26,322 nt of DNA, from positions 1 to 26,322 of the forward strand of contig JADGJC010000451.1 in NCBI GenBank assembly GCA_027596075.1, in the 5' to 3' direction. The notes beneath the pieces were generated by a model that worked only from the letters and a program-made list of their open reading frames with translations, searched no databases and was not told the DNA's origin. Position numbers and translations under genes: made by a program. Shown one piece after another: positions 1 through 9,944 of this stretch. The stretch comes from Rhizophlyctis rosea (taxonomy: Eukaryota > Chytridiomycota > Chytridiomycetes > Rhizophlyctidales > Rhizophlyctidaceae). Positions within the stretch are counted from its first letter, which is position 1. Every line of letters starts with the position of its first letter.

Positions 1-123
1 CCTAACCCTAACCCTAACCCTAACCCTAACCCTAACCCTAACCCTAACCCTAACCCTAACCCTAACCCTAACCCTAACCCTAACCCTAACCCTAACCCTA
101 ACCCTAACCCCTAACCCTAACCC
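1..123. repeat. Telomeric repeat array (CCCTAA)n, chromosome end
   Basis: About 20 head-to-tail copies of CCCTAA with one variant unit carrying an extra C near 108-112. The C-rich strand reads 5' to 3' from the first base, which is the orientation of a true left chromosome terminus (TTAGGG on the other strand). The array stops at CCC and passes without spacer or subtelomeric repeat into coding-type sequence of a viral fibre gene. TTAGGG telomeres occur in many fungi, animals and protists, so they do not identify the host. Confidence 0.97.
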
Positions 124-1407
124 AGCGCAACCGGTGTGGCCATCTTGAACTCGGGCGCGGCCAGGCTGGATTTGGCGACATACTCTGGGGCGTCGGGCAT
201 TCCTGGTGGCCGGATACAATTCACCGACAGCAACTACAGCGGGTACTACGACTTTATGTCGAAAGCCCCGGGCGCGGATGCCAATGCATTGGCCAGCAGG
301 CTGCGGATCGACACGTCCTTGATCACCAGTTACGTCAACCTCCAGGTCAATGGATTACTCAGTGTGAATTCAGCAGCGGCTTCTCTCACCATGACGAGCT
401 TGACGGGTGGAAACAACACCCCCATCATCACCCAAAACGGAAACAGCGGGAGTGGGAATGCGGTGGGCTTGTCCATGGGCCCATATTCTGGGAGGACGGG
501 TGGCGCGGCGGCGCAGGTGGTGGCGGTGGATGATGGCGCTGGGGCGGTCTACTTGTCATTCAGAGTGGCGAGCGGGAGTTCGGGGGCGACTGCATCGGAG
601 CAGCTGACCATCCACCAGAGTGGGTCCACATTCAAGAGCAGTCTCACGGTGAATGGCGAGGTCTACAACGGTAAGAATTGTTACTTCCGCGTCAAGGGCA
701 ATGGAGGACTCTACTGGCAGAGCTGGGGTGGTGGATTCACCATGGTAGACAGCAGTTGGGTGTGAGTTTACAACGATAAGGGGATTCACACCGGTCGTCA
801 GGTCCAGAGCTGGTCGTTGCAGTGCAATGGGTCCATGTTGTTCGCCAGCACCAATCTCGGAGCGCCTGCGTTGGGTCCCACCAGCACGGCTGGGACCAGA
901 ATCGTCCTGTGGGCTGGGCAGGGGTCGAATTCGGTGGATTCTGCACTCGGCATGGACGGGGGCACGTTCGGGAGCAGTATACCCTCAAATGCGTGCAACA
1001 ATTATTTCAAGTGGTATGGAGGGGGTGCTCCCGTCATGACTCTGGATGAGGTTGGCAATTTGTCGATTTCGGGGCTGACTGTTAGTGGTAGTGCATCTCT
1101 GCTCCATGGTGAACATCGGCTCGCAGACGCTCCAGCAGAATATCCAAGCGAATGCACCCGCGGGAAGCAGTGTCACCGCCGGGACTGGATTGATTCTGAG
1201 CGGAGGTACCCTGTCTGTAAATGCCACCCAGTCCCAGATCACACAAATCGGTACTTTGAGCTCATCAAGTGTCCAGGAGACGCAAACTGCTCCGGTACAT
1301 TGACCACGTCGGCTGTGAGCAGCATTGCCGGTACAATCACAGGGCTCCTTACTGTCGGAAGTAATGCAACCACCGGGACGGACAGTTCACAACAATGGCC
1401 TGCGTAA
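124..1407 (+). pseudogene. Giant-virus fibre/tail-fibre-like protein, 5'-truncated at the telomere
   Basis: The reading frame is already open at the telomere junction, so the true start is missing. The product is rich in Gly, Ser, Thr and Asn, with short beta-repeat phrases such as VMTLDEVGNLSISG and LTVNGEVYNG, typical of trimeric virion fibres and phage-type tail fibres found in large DNA viruses. An in-frame TGA at 763-765 splits it; the frame continues on both sides with the same repeat style. The segment from about 1100 to 1280 is coherent only in frame +2, and coherent sequence returns to the original frame near 1290, so two compensating indels are present. It ends at TAA 1405-1407, or in an alternative frame a few bases later. 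The fibre-like class is fairly safe; the exact family and receptor role are inference. No symbol is assigned. Confidence 0.75.
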
Positions 1408-2349
1408 ATGAGTAACGTCACGACCACTACCTTTGCATATTCAGGGACATACGGGTCGGGCACCTACGTATTCAGTGATTCCACAACCGGCACGAGCTCG
1501 AACGCATTGAGGCATTGGGATGACGCCAACACTCAATACAATGAACCTCCGCCGGCTTTTGCAACACGTTATTCCAACAGTGGCTATCCAGCGGGATCCA
1601 CATCCACCACTACGACGAGCGGAAAAATTTTCGGGGGGTGGTGTCAAATCACGTTCCCATTGGCCATCAAGCCGACGTCATACTATCGAACAAACGCTTC
1701 AATCGGTTGGTATGCGACAATTGTTGCCTCGAACGATGCGTCCACATGGGTCGTGGTGGCAAGTAATATCGCTGCCCCCAGTGGGAGTTCCCTGACATAC
1801 GCAATTACACCTTCTACGGCATACCTTCGTTGGAGACTCATTTTGACGCAAGTCAATGCCGGAGACAACGCGGGCACCGTCTACTTTTATGGCAACGGCT
1901 TCAATGTGGCCACAACCGCCACGTACGATACCGTCATCAATGCCAAAGGGTCGGTCACCATAACAGACAGCATCACCAAGGGTTCCGGTTCTTCCCTCAT
2001 CAAGCATCTCGATCCTGCAAAGCGCGCGAAGAAAATGGTTCTCCGCCACTGCTTTGTGGAAAGCCCAACTAGGGGAGACAACATTTACCGGTTCACAGTG
2101 AGCACAGATAAGGGACGTGGTACTGTACACCTCCCAGACTACTTCCCGCACCTCAACGAAGACCTGTAGATCTGGGTCAGTGCCAAAGACTCTTTCGCAA
2201 GGGCTTACGCAAAGATTGACAGTTCTTGCAATTCAATACTTGTGATTGCGGATGAGGATGCTCACTTTGATGTGCTTGTTGCGGGAACACGAAAAGATAA
2301 ATTGGCTAAAGCACATTTCGATGAGAAGGGCGTGGAATTCATTGAGTAG
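1408..2349 (+). pseudogene. Second fibre-type protein with discoidin-like domain and conserved viral C-terminal domain
   Basis: It starts at ATG directly after the previous stop and in the same frame, so it could also be the 3' part of one longer fibre gene. Residues about 70-170 resemble an F5/8 type C (discoidin) beta-sandwich: a WCQITFP strand, then ASNDASTWVVVAS, a pattern used for glycan binding. Residues about 195 onward match a C-terminal domain I recognise from large-virus fibre proteins, with the hallmark FVESPTRGDNIYRF and a later GTRKDKLAK. An in-frame TAG at 2167-2169 falls inside this domain, at a place where related proteins commonly carry Gln. Coding resumes without frame change to TAG 2347-2349. 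Likely a virion surface or attachment protein, now inactive as a full-length product. Confidence 0.75.
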
Positions 2350-2369
2350 TATTGAAACGAGGATGAGCA

Positions 2370-2848
2370 TCAGGACCTTATCCGGCACTTTTGGGAGCAC
2401 GAATCGGCGGATGGAGACCCCCATCTGTCATCCAGTGAGTTGCAGTCGAACGGCTCCATGTTGAGCCGCCTGTTCACAGGCAGAGCCACCCGCGGATGGA
2501 AGAACGGTCGCTCGTGTCGGGCGGATTCTCGTCGAGGTGCGTCCTCATGTGATGAGAACAGGCATTGCAGGGGTAGAAGGAGGCGAAATGAGACAGGAAG
2601 GCGCGCATGTGGTCCTGCTGCATCTTTGATGGGGTGTCGGGGTACTCGGAAGTCATACTGTGCGGGATGGTCCAGCCACTCCTGCCCAATTCTTCCACAG
2701 TTGGCGGCCTCTGAGGAATGAAGTCTCCCCGGCGCCCGATGACGTAGGCCACAATGAGGGCAAGGATCAAGCCGGCGAGGACGTACTAGGGTCAAGAGGG
2801 ACAGTAGCTCACCTGCGGCAACCAGGACGGGATTGGAGCGAAATCCAT
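2370..2848 (-). pseudogene. ERV1: Erv1/Alr-type FAD-linked sulfhydryl oxidase (viral thiol oxidoreductase)
   Basis: The order is a short N-terminus, a membrane helix (AGLILALIVAYVIG), the Erv1 opening TVEELGRSGWTIPHSM, then FYPCNAC with the redox CxxC, and HMRTHLDENPP. The C-terminal part has VNRRLNMEPFDCNSLDDRW, matching the end of the Erv fold. In large DNA viruses these enzymes make disulphides in virion proteins in the cytosol. It is broken three ways: TGA at 2792-2794 and TAG at 2786-2788 near the N-terminus, and a small deletion/frameshift near 2475 that removes the His-Asn of the FAD-binding WLCxxHNxVN motif. ATG 2848-2846 is the first in-frame Met upstream of the membrane helix. The gene converges on the fibre gene with a 20-base gap, typical viral packing. 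Confidence 0.85.
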
Positions 2849-2880
2849 TGTTGTAGTTGTGGAATCTAAAGGGAATCAAT

Positions 2881-3433
2881 ATGATATGTAATGAATATAA
2901 ATCCCGTCCCGGGGATAAGGAGAGGCAGGCCAATAGTTCAGATCTCGGCATGTATCTCTTGCAGGATGAATTTTTACCACAGGGTGAATATGAAGGACTT
3001 GAATTTCTACTACAGGGTGAATATGAAGGACTTGATATCTGGCAGTCAAACAGCATCTACGAGGTTACTGCAGATGTGGGCAAAGCTGTACACTTGGTTT
3101 TGGATCCCGAATGCGACTACATGAATAACTACCAGCACTCGGTAGTAATCACCAGAAACCTGGACTTGGGCAAAGACAGGATCAAAGAAGACTATTTCCG
3201 CAAATCAGTTCATGTTCACATTCATAAAGTGTCCTTGGAACGGATTTTCTCGCGTGGAAATGGAGAGCTTCGCAAAGATGCACGCTGGGTGTGAGCGTTG
3301 CCATTCCAACCCTCAACAGATTGGGCATGCCAACGACGGAAGGTTTGAAAAGGCAAGGAAGATCGTTGAATTGAAACGGAAAATCAAGGAGTTGAAGGAT
3401 GAGCTCGCCCACCTGCAAAGCCAAAAGAGTTGA
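2881..3433 (+). pseudogene. Unrecognised protein with 11-residue duplication and basic coiled-coil tail
   Basis: The frame opens at ATG 2881, 32 bases from the divergent Erv1 start, and runs to 3294. It then appears to continue in frame +2 from about 3290 to TGA 3431-3433, ending in a Lys/Glu-rich segment (KRKIKELKDELAHLQ) that looks like a coiled coil. A tandem duplication adds the phrase QGEYEGL twice near residues 30-55. I recognise no family. A single frameshift near 3280-3300 is the simplest way to join the halves. An alternative is two short genes, or no gene in the 5' part with a start at 2951. Product and role unknown. Confidence 0.4.
2971..3036 (+). repeat. 33-bp tandem duplication (2 copies)
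   Basis: Two adjacent 33-base units, each with CAGGGTGAATATGAAGGACT, differ at only a few positions. The length is a multiple of three, so it keeps the frame of the surrounding ORF and encodes an 11-residue repeat. Confidence 0.85.
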
Positions 3434-4785
3434 AAATACAAATAACGGCCATGGATGACGACAAGCCACGTGGGAGGACAAGCCACAGGACACGTGACAG
3501 GCCCCGGATCCCTCGGCAAGTCGGTCGTACGCAGCACACAAAACGTCACACAGCAGTACACAGCGGAAGCGAAGCCGTTGCACAGAACACAAAACGCCCA
3601 ACATACCTTTCGGCATTTATGATGTTCCATTTTCTCCGAGTTGCAGAGCAGTTCCCACTCCCCATCTCATTCCTCACTCCCCTCCCTCCAACCTTGCCCC
3701 TGATACTCCTAACCACAATGTGGGCTAACTAAAAACGGCTCCTTGCGTAAGTAGCTGCATCTAATGTCAACGGCTGTCATGGGGACAAAATTAACAAAGA
3801 ACCTCAAACGGGTGTCCGCAGGCTCGTCCCTAACAGATTTGACACCATCAGTAATGCAAGCGGCACCGTTTACTGTGGTAGGATCCAGCTTGACAACTCT
3901 CAGCATAATCTGAGGATCTGGTCCTCCGGCAAATCAAACACTCAAAAGAACCAACTAATGCTCAAAATATGATTTGTAGGCTTTTACGTGTTTGCAGACT
4001 ATTATTGCAATCAAAGGTGGGTATTTTGCAAGTTTGCATGTCTTTTCTACCTCCTGAAAAAGGAGGAGGATCGGCGCACCAACTGATATATGACGTATTT
4101 CCAGAGGAACCTGTGTCGAATGCGGGGCTTCGCACTTCACCTCCAAATGGTGTTGTTCCAAACCTGGTCTTGACTCAGCCACGGCCACATTGATAGGCGC
4201 AGTTGTCGGCCTAGTTAGTGGCATGATGTTGCTTTTCTGCTGTTGTACGCACGGCGATAAGATCTTTCGTTGCTGTTCCCGGTATGTTTTGTGAGAGCGA
4301 CTGTAGCAGATTTGCATTCATGAAACGTGATAGCTGACTTTGGAGGACTCTTGAAGGTCGCAGAGAGCGGAAACGTAACTCGAGGAGAACTGCGATTTGG
4401 ACGTGCACGAAGGATTTCGGTCTACAAGTTCTACGTTACAAATGGGGCCGTGAGGGTGTGGATGAGGGTGATGAGGTGGGCGGCCGTTTGCAAAGACCCA
4501 AGTTTCGGGGAGGAAGAATTTTAGCATGTGGACACCGAATCTCGTCTTGTGTCACCACTATTTGCCAACACCCGAGTTGCCCATTTGCCTTCAATGCCTT
4601 TCCTTCGTTCCGCACCAGGTGCTGCAGAAGCCCCACATTTCCACGTTTGGTTCAAAAGACCGCTCTTCGGAGTACTTGCCCGCATGGTGTTGCATGTTGT
4701 TGTTACTCTCGGTCACCCTTTTCAAAAATCCATCAATCGCCCAGTAACCGGCCCGCATCCAGGAACTGATCGTTGACTCGCCGCC
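3434..4785. other. Decayed region, no confident gene
   Basis: No long coherent ORF is present. A 50-codon + strand frame at 3764-3913 starts with ATG and is Ser/Thr/Leu-rich, ending at TGA. A Cys-rich transmembrane fragment lies at 4109-4291 (separate entry). Several overlapping open frames at 4430-4780 give low-complexity, mutually contradictory translations and are not called. The stretch is probably one or two viral genes broken too often to follow by eye. Confidence 0.4.
4109..4291 (+). pseudogene. Fragment of a Cys-rich, single-pass membrane protein
   Basis: One frame, open from after a TGA at 4091 to TGA 4291, encodes CVECGASHF, then CCSKPGLD, a clear hydrophobic helix (TLIGAVVGLVSGMMLLF), then a Cys-rich tail with CCC and RCC. 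A Cys-rich ectodomain, one helix and a short tail is a common design of viral envelope or inner-membrane proteins whose disulphides are made by a viral Erv1-type oxidase, and such an oxidase lies at 2370-2848. Upstream sequence looks coding only in another frame, so an N-terminal part is likely lost to frameshift. No family can be named. Confidence 0.35.
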
Positions 4786-6676
4786 ATGGACCAGAATAGC
4801 TTCACCCAGACCTTCACCACCATTATCCCCAACCCAGTCACCCGTCCAATTGCAAAGTCAGCCCTGGGTACCGAATACCCAAACATGGCAACCAGGTTCC
4901 TTCCCGCGTCAGACTAAAACTGGTTCTGCAGCTCATGCAACTCCATCTTCCTTCAACTTGAAAACGCATTTCCCCCATCTTCCCACTTCCAAGCGCCATC
5001 ACACATCTTTCACCTCATTTTTGCGCCAACCGATCGGCACGAGACTTAGATGCTTCCTCGAAGAAGTGCCAATTCACACCCACTCGTGGGTGGACCGTCT
5101 GCGTTCTCGGCAAGATTTTTTAAGACCATCACATTCAAGCAGCCTTTTTCCACTGCACCGGAGGTCTCCACCCCTCACTTTACCTCTCAGGATTCATGTA
5201 TCCAACCTCCTTCCATCAGTCCCGTAATGTTCGTTTTGAGGATCAGCTTAGGCCAAAATACACCGGTCAGGTTGTTCATCCTCAGCAGACGTATCCTCAG
5301 AGTGATCCACGAAATGATACATGGAATGACTATTATCCCAATGATCCAAGGACTGATCCAAAGAATGCGTTTCACCGCAATAATCAAAGGAATCATTATC
5401 CTCAGAATCGTCCTCAGGTTTATCAACGGGGTGACTATCCTCAGAACCATCCCAGGAATGACTATGCTCTGAACTATCAACAGAACTACCAACCGAACCA
5501 CGTCCAGGCACAGATGCGCCCGCCCCTTGCACCTCCTCCGCCCGGTAGCTTCCAGCAGGGACGAGACTATTGCAGAGACTATCATGAGGGGCAAAGTAAA
5601 TGGGATGGACGGGATGCGTTTGGAGCGCGAAACCAACCCACCCAATTGTCGCGGGCCGATCACATCCAAGAAGATGTTGAGGGAGAGAAGCCTTACACTA
5701 TCGACCCTTATCAATGCTTGGGGCTGCCTCGCGGATGTACCGACAAGAGAGCCGTGGAGAGCGCATTCCGCGAAAAGAGCGCCCTACCTCACCCAGAGAG
5801 GACCAACGGCCTCACCAGGAGGGAGTTTGCTACTCTGCAGCGATGGTATGAAACGGTGCAGAGGAACATGGAAGAGGCTACACGTCGTCAGAAATCCTCC
5901 AAGGCTCAGAATCCCCCAAAGGGTCAGAATTCCTCAACAGCTCGCAAATCGGGTCGTGATGAGGAGACGGCCCGTCCCAAAAAACTGGATTTCTCTTGCC
6001 AACTGCGCTTGGATAATGATATCATCGGGGACAACTTTGAGGAAGAACGGTCCTACCAACGGATGTTGGCGCAGAGGCCCAACTCGTTGGAGACGATCAA
6101 CCTGTCCGTCCCACAGATCGAGAATGCGTTTGCCGGCCAAAAGTTCTCGCTGGAAAAGTTCAACGAGCCATTTGAGAAGAAGCAGAGGGAGGCCTGCAAC
6201 AACCAGGTCGAACAGCAAATCTCGGGCTTCGAGTTTTCCAGGGTTTCGACGATATGGGCTCCAGCATTTTGACGGACGGCAATGTCATGTTCATCCAGGG
6301 TGGGGGGGGGGGGGTGCGCACGGCGGAGGAGGATGACATGGAACACACACTGGCGGCCGAATGCAGGGACCAGGTGATGCTGGGCCGAGATCAAGTCACG
6401 GAAAACGACCTGGAGGCATTAATGCAGGCCCAGGCGGATGCCATCTCATCGTCGTCGGCGGCTGCGGAACAGTGCTCAAATCGCGAATTCAAGCGCCGCA
6501 TGGAGGGGATGCAGGCCGAGTTTGAGACCCGGTTGCACGCACAGGCGGCCAGGAACCAGGCCGTGGTTGCTCGCCATATCGGTCAACTTAGCGAAGAGAC
6601 GCGGCAGAAATTGTCCAGTGAGGTACCCATGGGGGATCATCTGAATGCGTTTTGCAAAGAATTTGGTGGCATGTAG
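4786..6676 (+). pseudogene. J-domain (DnaJ-like) protein with Asn/Gln/Pro/Arg-rich N-terminus
   Basis: The best part begins at ATG 5196. It has a low-complexity N-terminus with repeated PQNxPR / DPRNDxW phrases, a Pro stretch, then DPYQCLGLPRGCTDK followed by a helix, HPE and EFATLQRWYETV, which reads as a degenerate J-domain. The usual HPD tripeptide is HPE, so Hsp70 stimulation may be lost even before decay. The rest is charged and helical. A frameshift in a TTTT run near 6235 moves the frame, and coding continues in frame +2 through a 13-G run to TAG 6674-6676. ATG 4786 and Pro/Gln-rich frames at 4786-5190 suggest the original gene started upstream and is further frameshifted; that part is uncertain. 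Viral J-domain proteins are known in several large-virus families. Confidence 0.6.
6302..6314 (+). repeat. Homopolymer of 13 G inside the J-domain gene
   Basis: Thirteen consecutive G encode a Gly run within the C-terminal reading frame. Such runs slip during replication and sequencing, so the exact length and the frame across it are not secure. Confidence 0.9.
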
Positions 6677-6942
6677 GTAGTAGGCACTAGATTGCAGGAA
6701 GTAGATTGCACGTTGTAGGTTGCAGGTTGTAGATTTGATTTGAGGGAAGGCAACCTCCTGTTCACGGACGTCCACCAAATTCACTGCAACAACCCCATCA
6801 TTGGAAAGGACCGCATCTCAGTGGTGTGTTGGTGCACAGCCAAGAATGATTGTCTAACCAGGTTTCATCCAAACGCGCATGGATAAATATTTTCGAATCA
6901 TCATTAATATGAACAAAGTTTACACTTGATTCAGATCCCCAA

Positions 6943-8795
6943 ATGGCCCCCTCAGATGGTGAAATATCCGGGGGGATGGAAGCACCGTGTGGAAACACAT
7001 GTGCTTCATGTGGGAGGAAGGACCACGGTCGAAAATCGAATAAACTGTGTCCGCAATTTACACCGCGACGCAAAAATGAACTGCGTGCGCAGCTCAAACG
7101 CCGCCGTGACGATGAACCAGAGAACGTTGAGATCGGCGTCAATTCGACGGTTGTGAAGATGGCACTCCGTTCCCCAATATAACAGATCATTCTGGAAGCT
7201 GTCAACACTTTGTCACATATTGCAGCAGAAGCGACTCGCTTGCTGAAACCCTATGTCTTGTATGTTATGGATCGAGACAGCAAAACACCCAACCTTTCTT
7301 ACTATAAGTTCTTGCGAAAACCCTTTGAAATCATTGCAACAGGATTAACAGATGACCCCGATCTACAGGACGTGCAACGCTGTACGAACAGACAAGTCAG
7401 TATGATGTCCGATGTTACGGTCAACTCATTCCATCAATGGCGAGTGATTATGAGACAAACTGTCAGAATCATGTATCCACCAACATCTCGCGGTGGATCG
7501 TGCGGTGGTATATCATGAAGATGGAGAAATATCATCCGGGGCACACAAAGAAAGATCTCAGGGAGTTGTTCCACATGGAGAACGAAGAAGATGATTCGGT
7601 GGGTCAAAGATTGCAGTACCTGAAAAGCGTCATCGATGCATTCCAGCTGGAACTCGGGGAGGAGGCCGATTATAAGTCTTGGTGGGACTATTTCCCATTG
7701 ATGTGGAAGCTGTCGAAGTATTTCCACAAGCACGGTCAGCGGTCTTTGACAATGGTTCCCATATGCTTGTATGGATCAAGGCAGGTCCGATTTGACACCA
7801 ATGCCCTTCAGGACCTTATGAAAAGATATGCAAGAAGTACTATCTTTTTCGACCTCCCGTTCAAAAGGGGAGATTTCCGAACCCAGTCACGCAGATGGTG
7901 GGAGTTCGCAATTCCAGACCTGAACAAAGGGGAAACTGTCAATAAAACATTCGCATCTGGTCTGTGCACGGACGGTATCGCAAGTAGTTACTATTATCAG
8001 AAGCGCATACTCAAGTGTGAGTGGGAGGTCGACGTGTATGGATTTCGGAAGAAATCGGGTGCTTATGATGAGATGGATCTGGAAGGGCGGCCAGTGGTAG
8101 GGGTGGACCCAGGGCGTATTGATATCTTCACGGTCGTGGCCTGGGATGTGGATTGAAACGAAAAGGTCCCGAGGATGTCGAGGAAGGAGTATTACATGCT
8201 GACGGATATGACTGAGAGGCCCAAACACAGGAACAGGTGGACAAAGAATGCTCCCGATATTGCCTGGATCGATAATCATACCCCGGAAAAACGCGTCCCC
8301 ACTTCTGCAGCATTCTTGGCCCATTGCCACTTTGTTGCTCCAAACCTTCCCAGGTTGCGACAGTTTTACGGTGCTCCACGTTTCACGCGTCAGAAGTTCA
8401 AGGTTTACATGGGGAAACAGCGTGCTTGGGATAGAATTTTGGGGCGGATCACAAATAGGGACAATGCAACGGTGGTGGCAATGGGGAATGCGAAATTCAA
8501 AACAAGTTCGCGTGGTGGACCTTCTACCCCTCTGAACAGAATGGTTAGGGAATTGCGGAGGAGGTGCAGCGTCACAATGGTAGACGGGTTCAGAACTTCC
8601 ATCACATGTTCACGATGCGCCGGTTTGTTGGAAAAGAACGGTCAGATGTGGCAAGTCAAAGTCTGTAACGGCATTTGCGAAACCCACTACTGGAACCGGG
8701 ACGTCAACACGGCACGGAACATGCGCAATATCCTCCTCCACATGAATGAGAATTACGGGGAGAGGCCACACTGCTTTCAGCGTACCCCAGCTTGA
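6943..8795 (+). pseudogene. Fanzor (eukaryotic/viral TnpB-like RNA-guided nuclease), inactivated
   Basis: ATG 6943 opens a protein with an N-terminal zinc knuckle (CASCGRKDHGRKSNKLCP). The RuvC-like nuclease part has GVDPGRIDIF with the first catalytic Asp near 8105, then FRTSITCSRC starting a zinc ribbon, and WNRDVNTARNM with the last catalytic Asp. This order is that of Fanzor/TnpB. It is broken by TAA 7180-7182, by a frameshift between about 7437 and 7518, and by TGA 8154-8156, with coherent coding on both sides of each. The Glu usually found before the FRTS/YRTS motif in Fanzors is Gly here (VDGFRTS), so catalysis would fail regardless. Total about 617 codons, within the Fanzor range. Giant viruses and fungi both carry such elements. 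Transposon ends were not identified. Confidence 0.88.
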
Positions 8796-8900
8796 ACTCA
8801 ATCCAAAGAGTAGCGGAGGAGGATAGGGGTGACCTCCGTTTTCTCAAGGGATTTTTGAGATCGTTCAAGCAGACAGACAAGCCAGCCGGCTTGAATCTGT
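8796..8900 (+). ncRNA. Hairpin cluster 3' of the Fanzor gene, candidate guide (omega/fRNA) scaffold
   Basis: Immediately after the Fanzor stop lie three stem-loops in about 80 bases: CGGAGG/CCTCCG (8814-8819 with 8833-8838), TCTCAA/TTGAGA (8842-8847 with 8855-8860), and CAAGCC/GGCTTG (8878-8883 with 8888-8893, loop AGCC). A competing 7-base pairing TTCAAGC/GCTTGAA joins 8864-8870 to 8889-8895. In TnpB and Fanzor elements the guide RNA is made from the 3' end of the gene and adjoining noncoding sequence. The position fits; the RNA itself is not proven. Confidence 0.4.
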
Positions 8901-8917
8901 TGTAGTGGCAACACCGC

Positions 8918-9421
8918 ATGCAATGTCTCGGACAATGTATTTTGACTAACCACTATGCCATGCAAAGTATTTTCTGGTGTCCGAAAACACTGGACATCAC
9001 CGATATCCTTAACCCGGTACCTTTCCGTGAGAAAAGGGTACCTGTTCCTTCAGCAACTGTTCTGTCAGACGTGACTGATGATGATGAAGTTGTGGATGAT
9101 GAAGCTGTGCATGAGGGAGCTGTGCATGATGGAGTCGTGCATGAGGAAGCTATGCATGAGGGAGTCGTGCGTGATGACAATGCTCATATCGAAACCCCGC
9201 CCATCTTCATTACCCCGCACAAGAATCAAAATGGCTACAAGATCCAAATGATTGCACCAGATGACCTGACAAAACCTGTTGCTGTATTTCAGGGCGCCCT
9301 GGATGCCACCAGGAAGCTCCTGGGCGTTTCCAAAAGTCGGCTTCTCCACGCCAATTTGAACCAGGGTCAAGACGGCTCACGCGGCCCTCTGTCTCTCCAG
9401 AGCAGATGGGTGACCATGTGA
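8918..9421 (+). CDS. Unrecognised protein with acidic pentapeptide repeat and possible NUMOD-like segment
   Basis: ATG 8918 is the first in-frame Met; 8956 is an alternative start. The middle has an Asp/Glu-rich tract that becomes six degenerate five-residue repeats of type A-V-H-E-G. After residue 100 the phrase VAVFQGALDATRKLLGVSKS resembles the NUMOD1/IENR helix-turn-helix used by homing endonucleases and viral DNA-binding proteins, but the usual Gly-rich, aromatic end is missing. The last 45 bases overlap the convergent gene at 9377-9795, so the 3' end may be frameshifted. A DNA-binding role is only suggested. Confidence 0.45.
   Translation: MQCLGQCILTNHYAMQSIFWCPKTLDITDILNPVPFREKRVPVPSATVLSDVTDDDEVVDDEAVHEGAVHDGVVHEEAMHEGVVRDDNAHIETPPIFITPHKNQNGYKIQMIAPDDLTKPVAVFQGALDATRKLLGVSKSRLLHANLNQGQDGSRGPLSLQSRWVTM
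9089..9178 (+). repeat. 15-bp degenerate tandem repeat, 6 units
   Basis: Six 15-base units based on GCTGTGCATGAGGGA encode V/A-V/M-H/D/R-E/D-G/E/D pentapeptides. The unit length preserves the reading frame. Confidence 0.8.
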
Positions 9422-9795
9422 ACGAACATACTCTGCGATGACATCGGCCGAACAATCGTCCCACCATTTGTAGTAATGCCCATAGCTTCTCGTCCCATTC
9501 TTGATGGCCATGCTGATGGATCCAGGTGAAGATAGCTGCGCTTCTCGCATGGCCTCCCGTTGGCTTCCAAAAACGGCCTGTATTCTACCCATAAGGTCCA
9601 ATTTACAAACGAGGCCGCCCCCGCCCTTGCGAATGCTGGTATTTCCTGGAAGATCCACAATGACAGCATCGTCCTCACCGTGAGGCACCTTCCGCCAACT
9701 CTGGCCCACGTACAAGTTGCAAAACGGGGGCAATCGTTGAGATGTATGTGAGTGTTGAGAGGGTGATAAAGGATTTCCAAATCAGCCGGAGTCAT
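9377..9795 (-). pseudogene. Protein with C-terminal NUMOD/IENR-like DNA-binding motif
   Basis: The frame starts at ATG 9795-9793 and is coherent for about 22 codons. A one-base change in a C5 run near 9730 shifts it into the frame that continues to TGA at 9377. The C-terminus reads AVFGSQREAMREAQLSS, then GSISMAIKNGTRSYGHYYKW, close to the NUMOD1/IENR pattern (helix, S-I-S helix, Gly-Tyr-Trp end) that tethers GIY-YIG and HNH homing enzymes to DNA. No nuclease domain is visible in the 139 codons, so it is either a stand-alone binding protein or the tail of a lost endonuclease. It converges on 8918-9421. Confidence 0.5.
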
Positions 9796-9944
9796 CTCAA
9801 AAATTGCATCGACAATGGCATTCTGTTTACAGGATGGCTGTGGACGAAAGATTGATTCGATGACTTATCCAGGTGCGGTTTTTTTTTCTTCATCTGAATA
9901 GCGGAGCAGAGCAGAGCTAGACCATACTGTGAACCACTTCAAAC

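Noticed and set aside
4526..4776. Overlapping open frames on the + strand
   Set aside because: Three frames open together with low-complexity products; no family and no coding bias visible.
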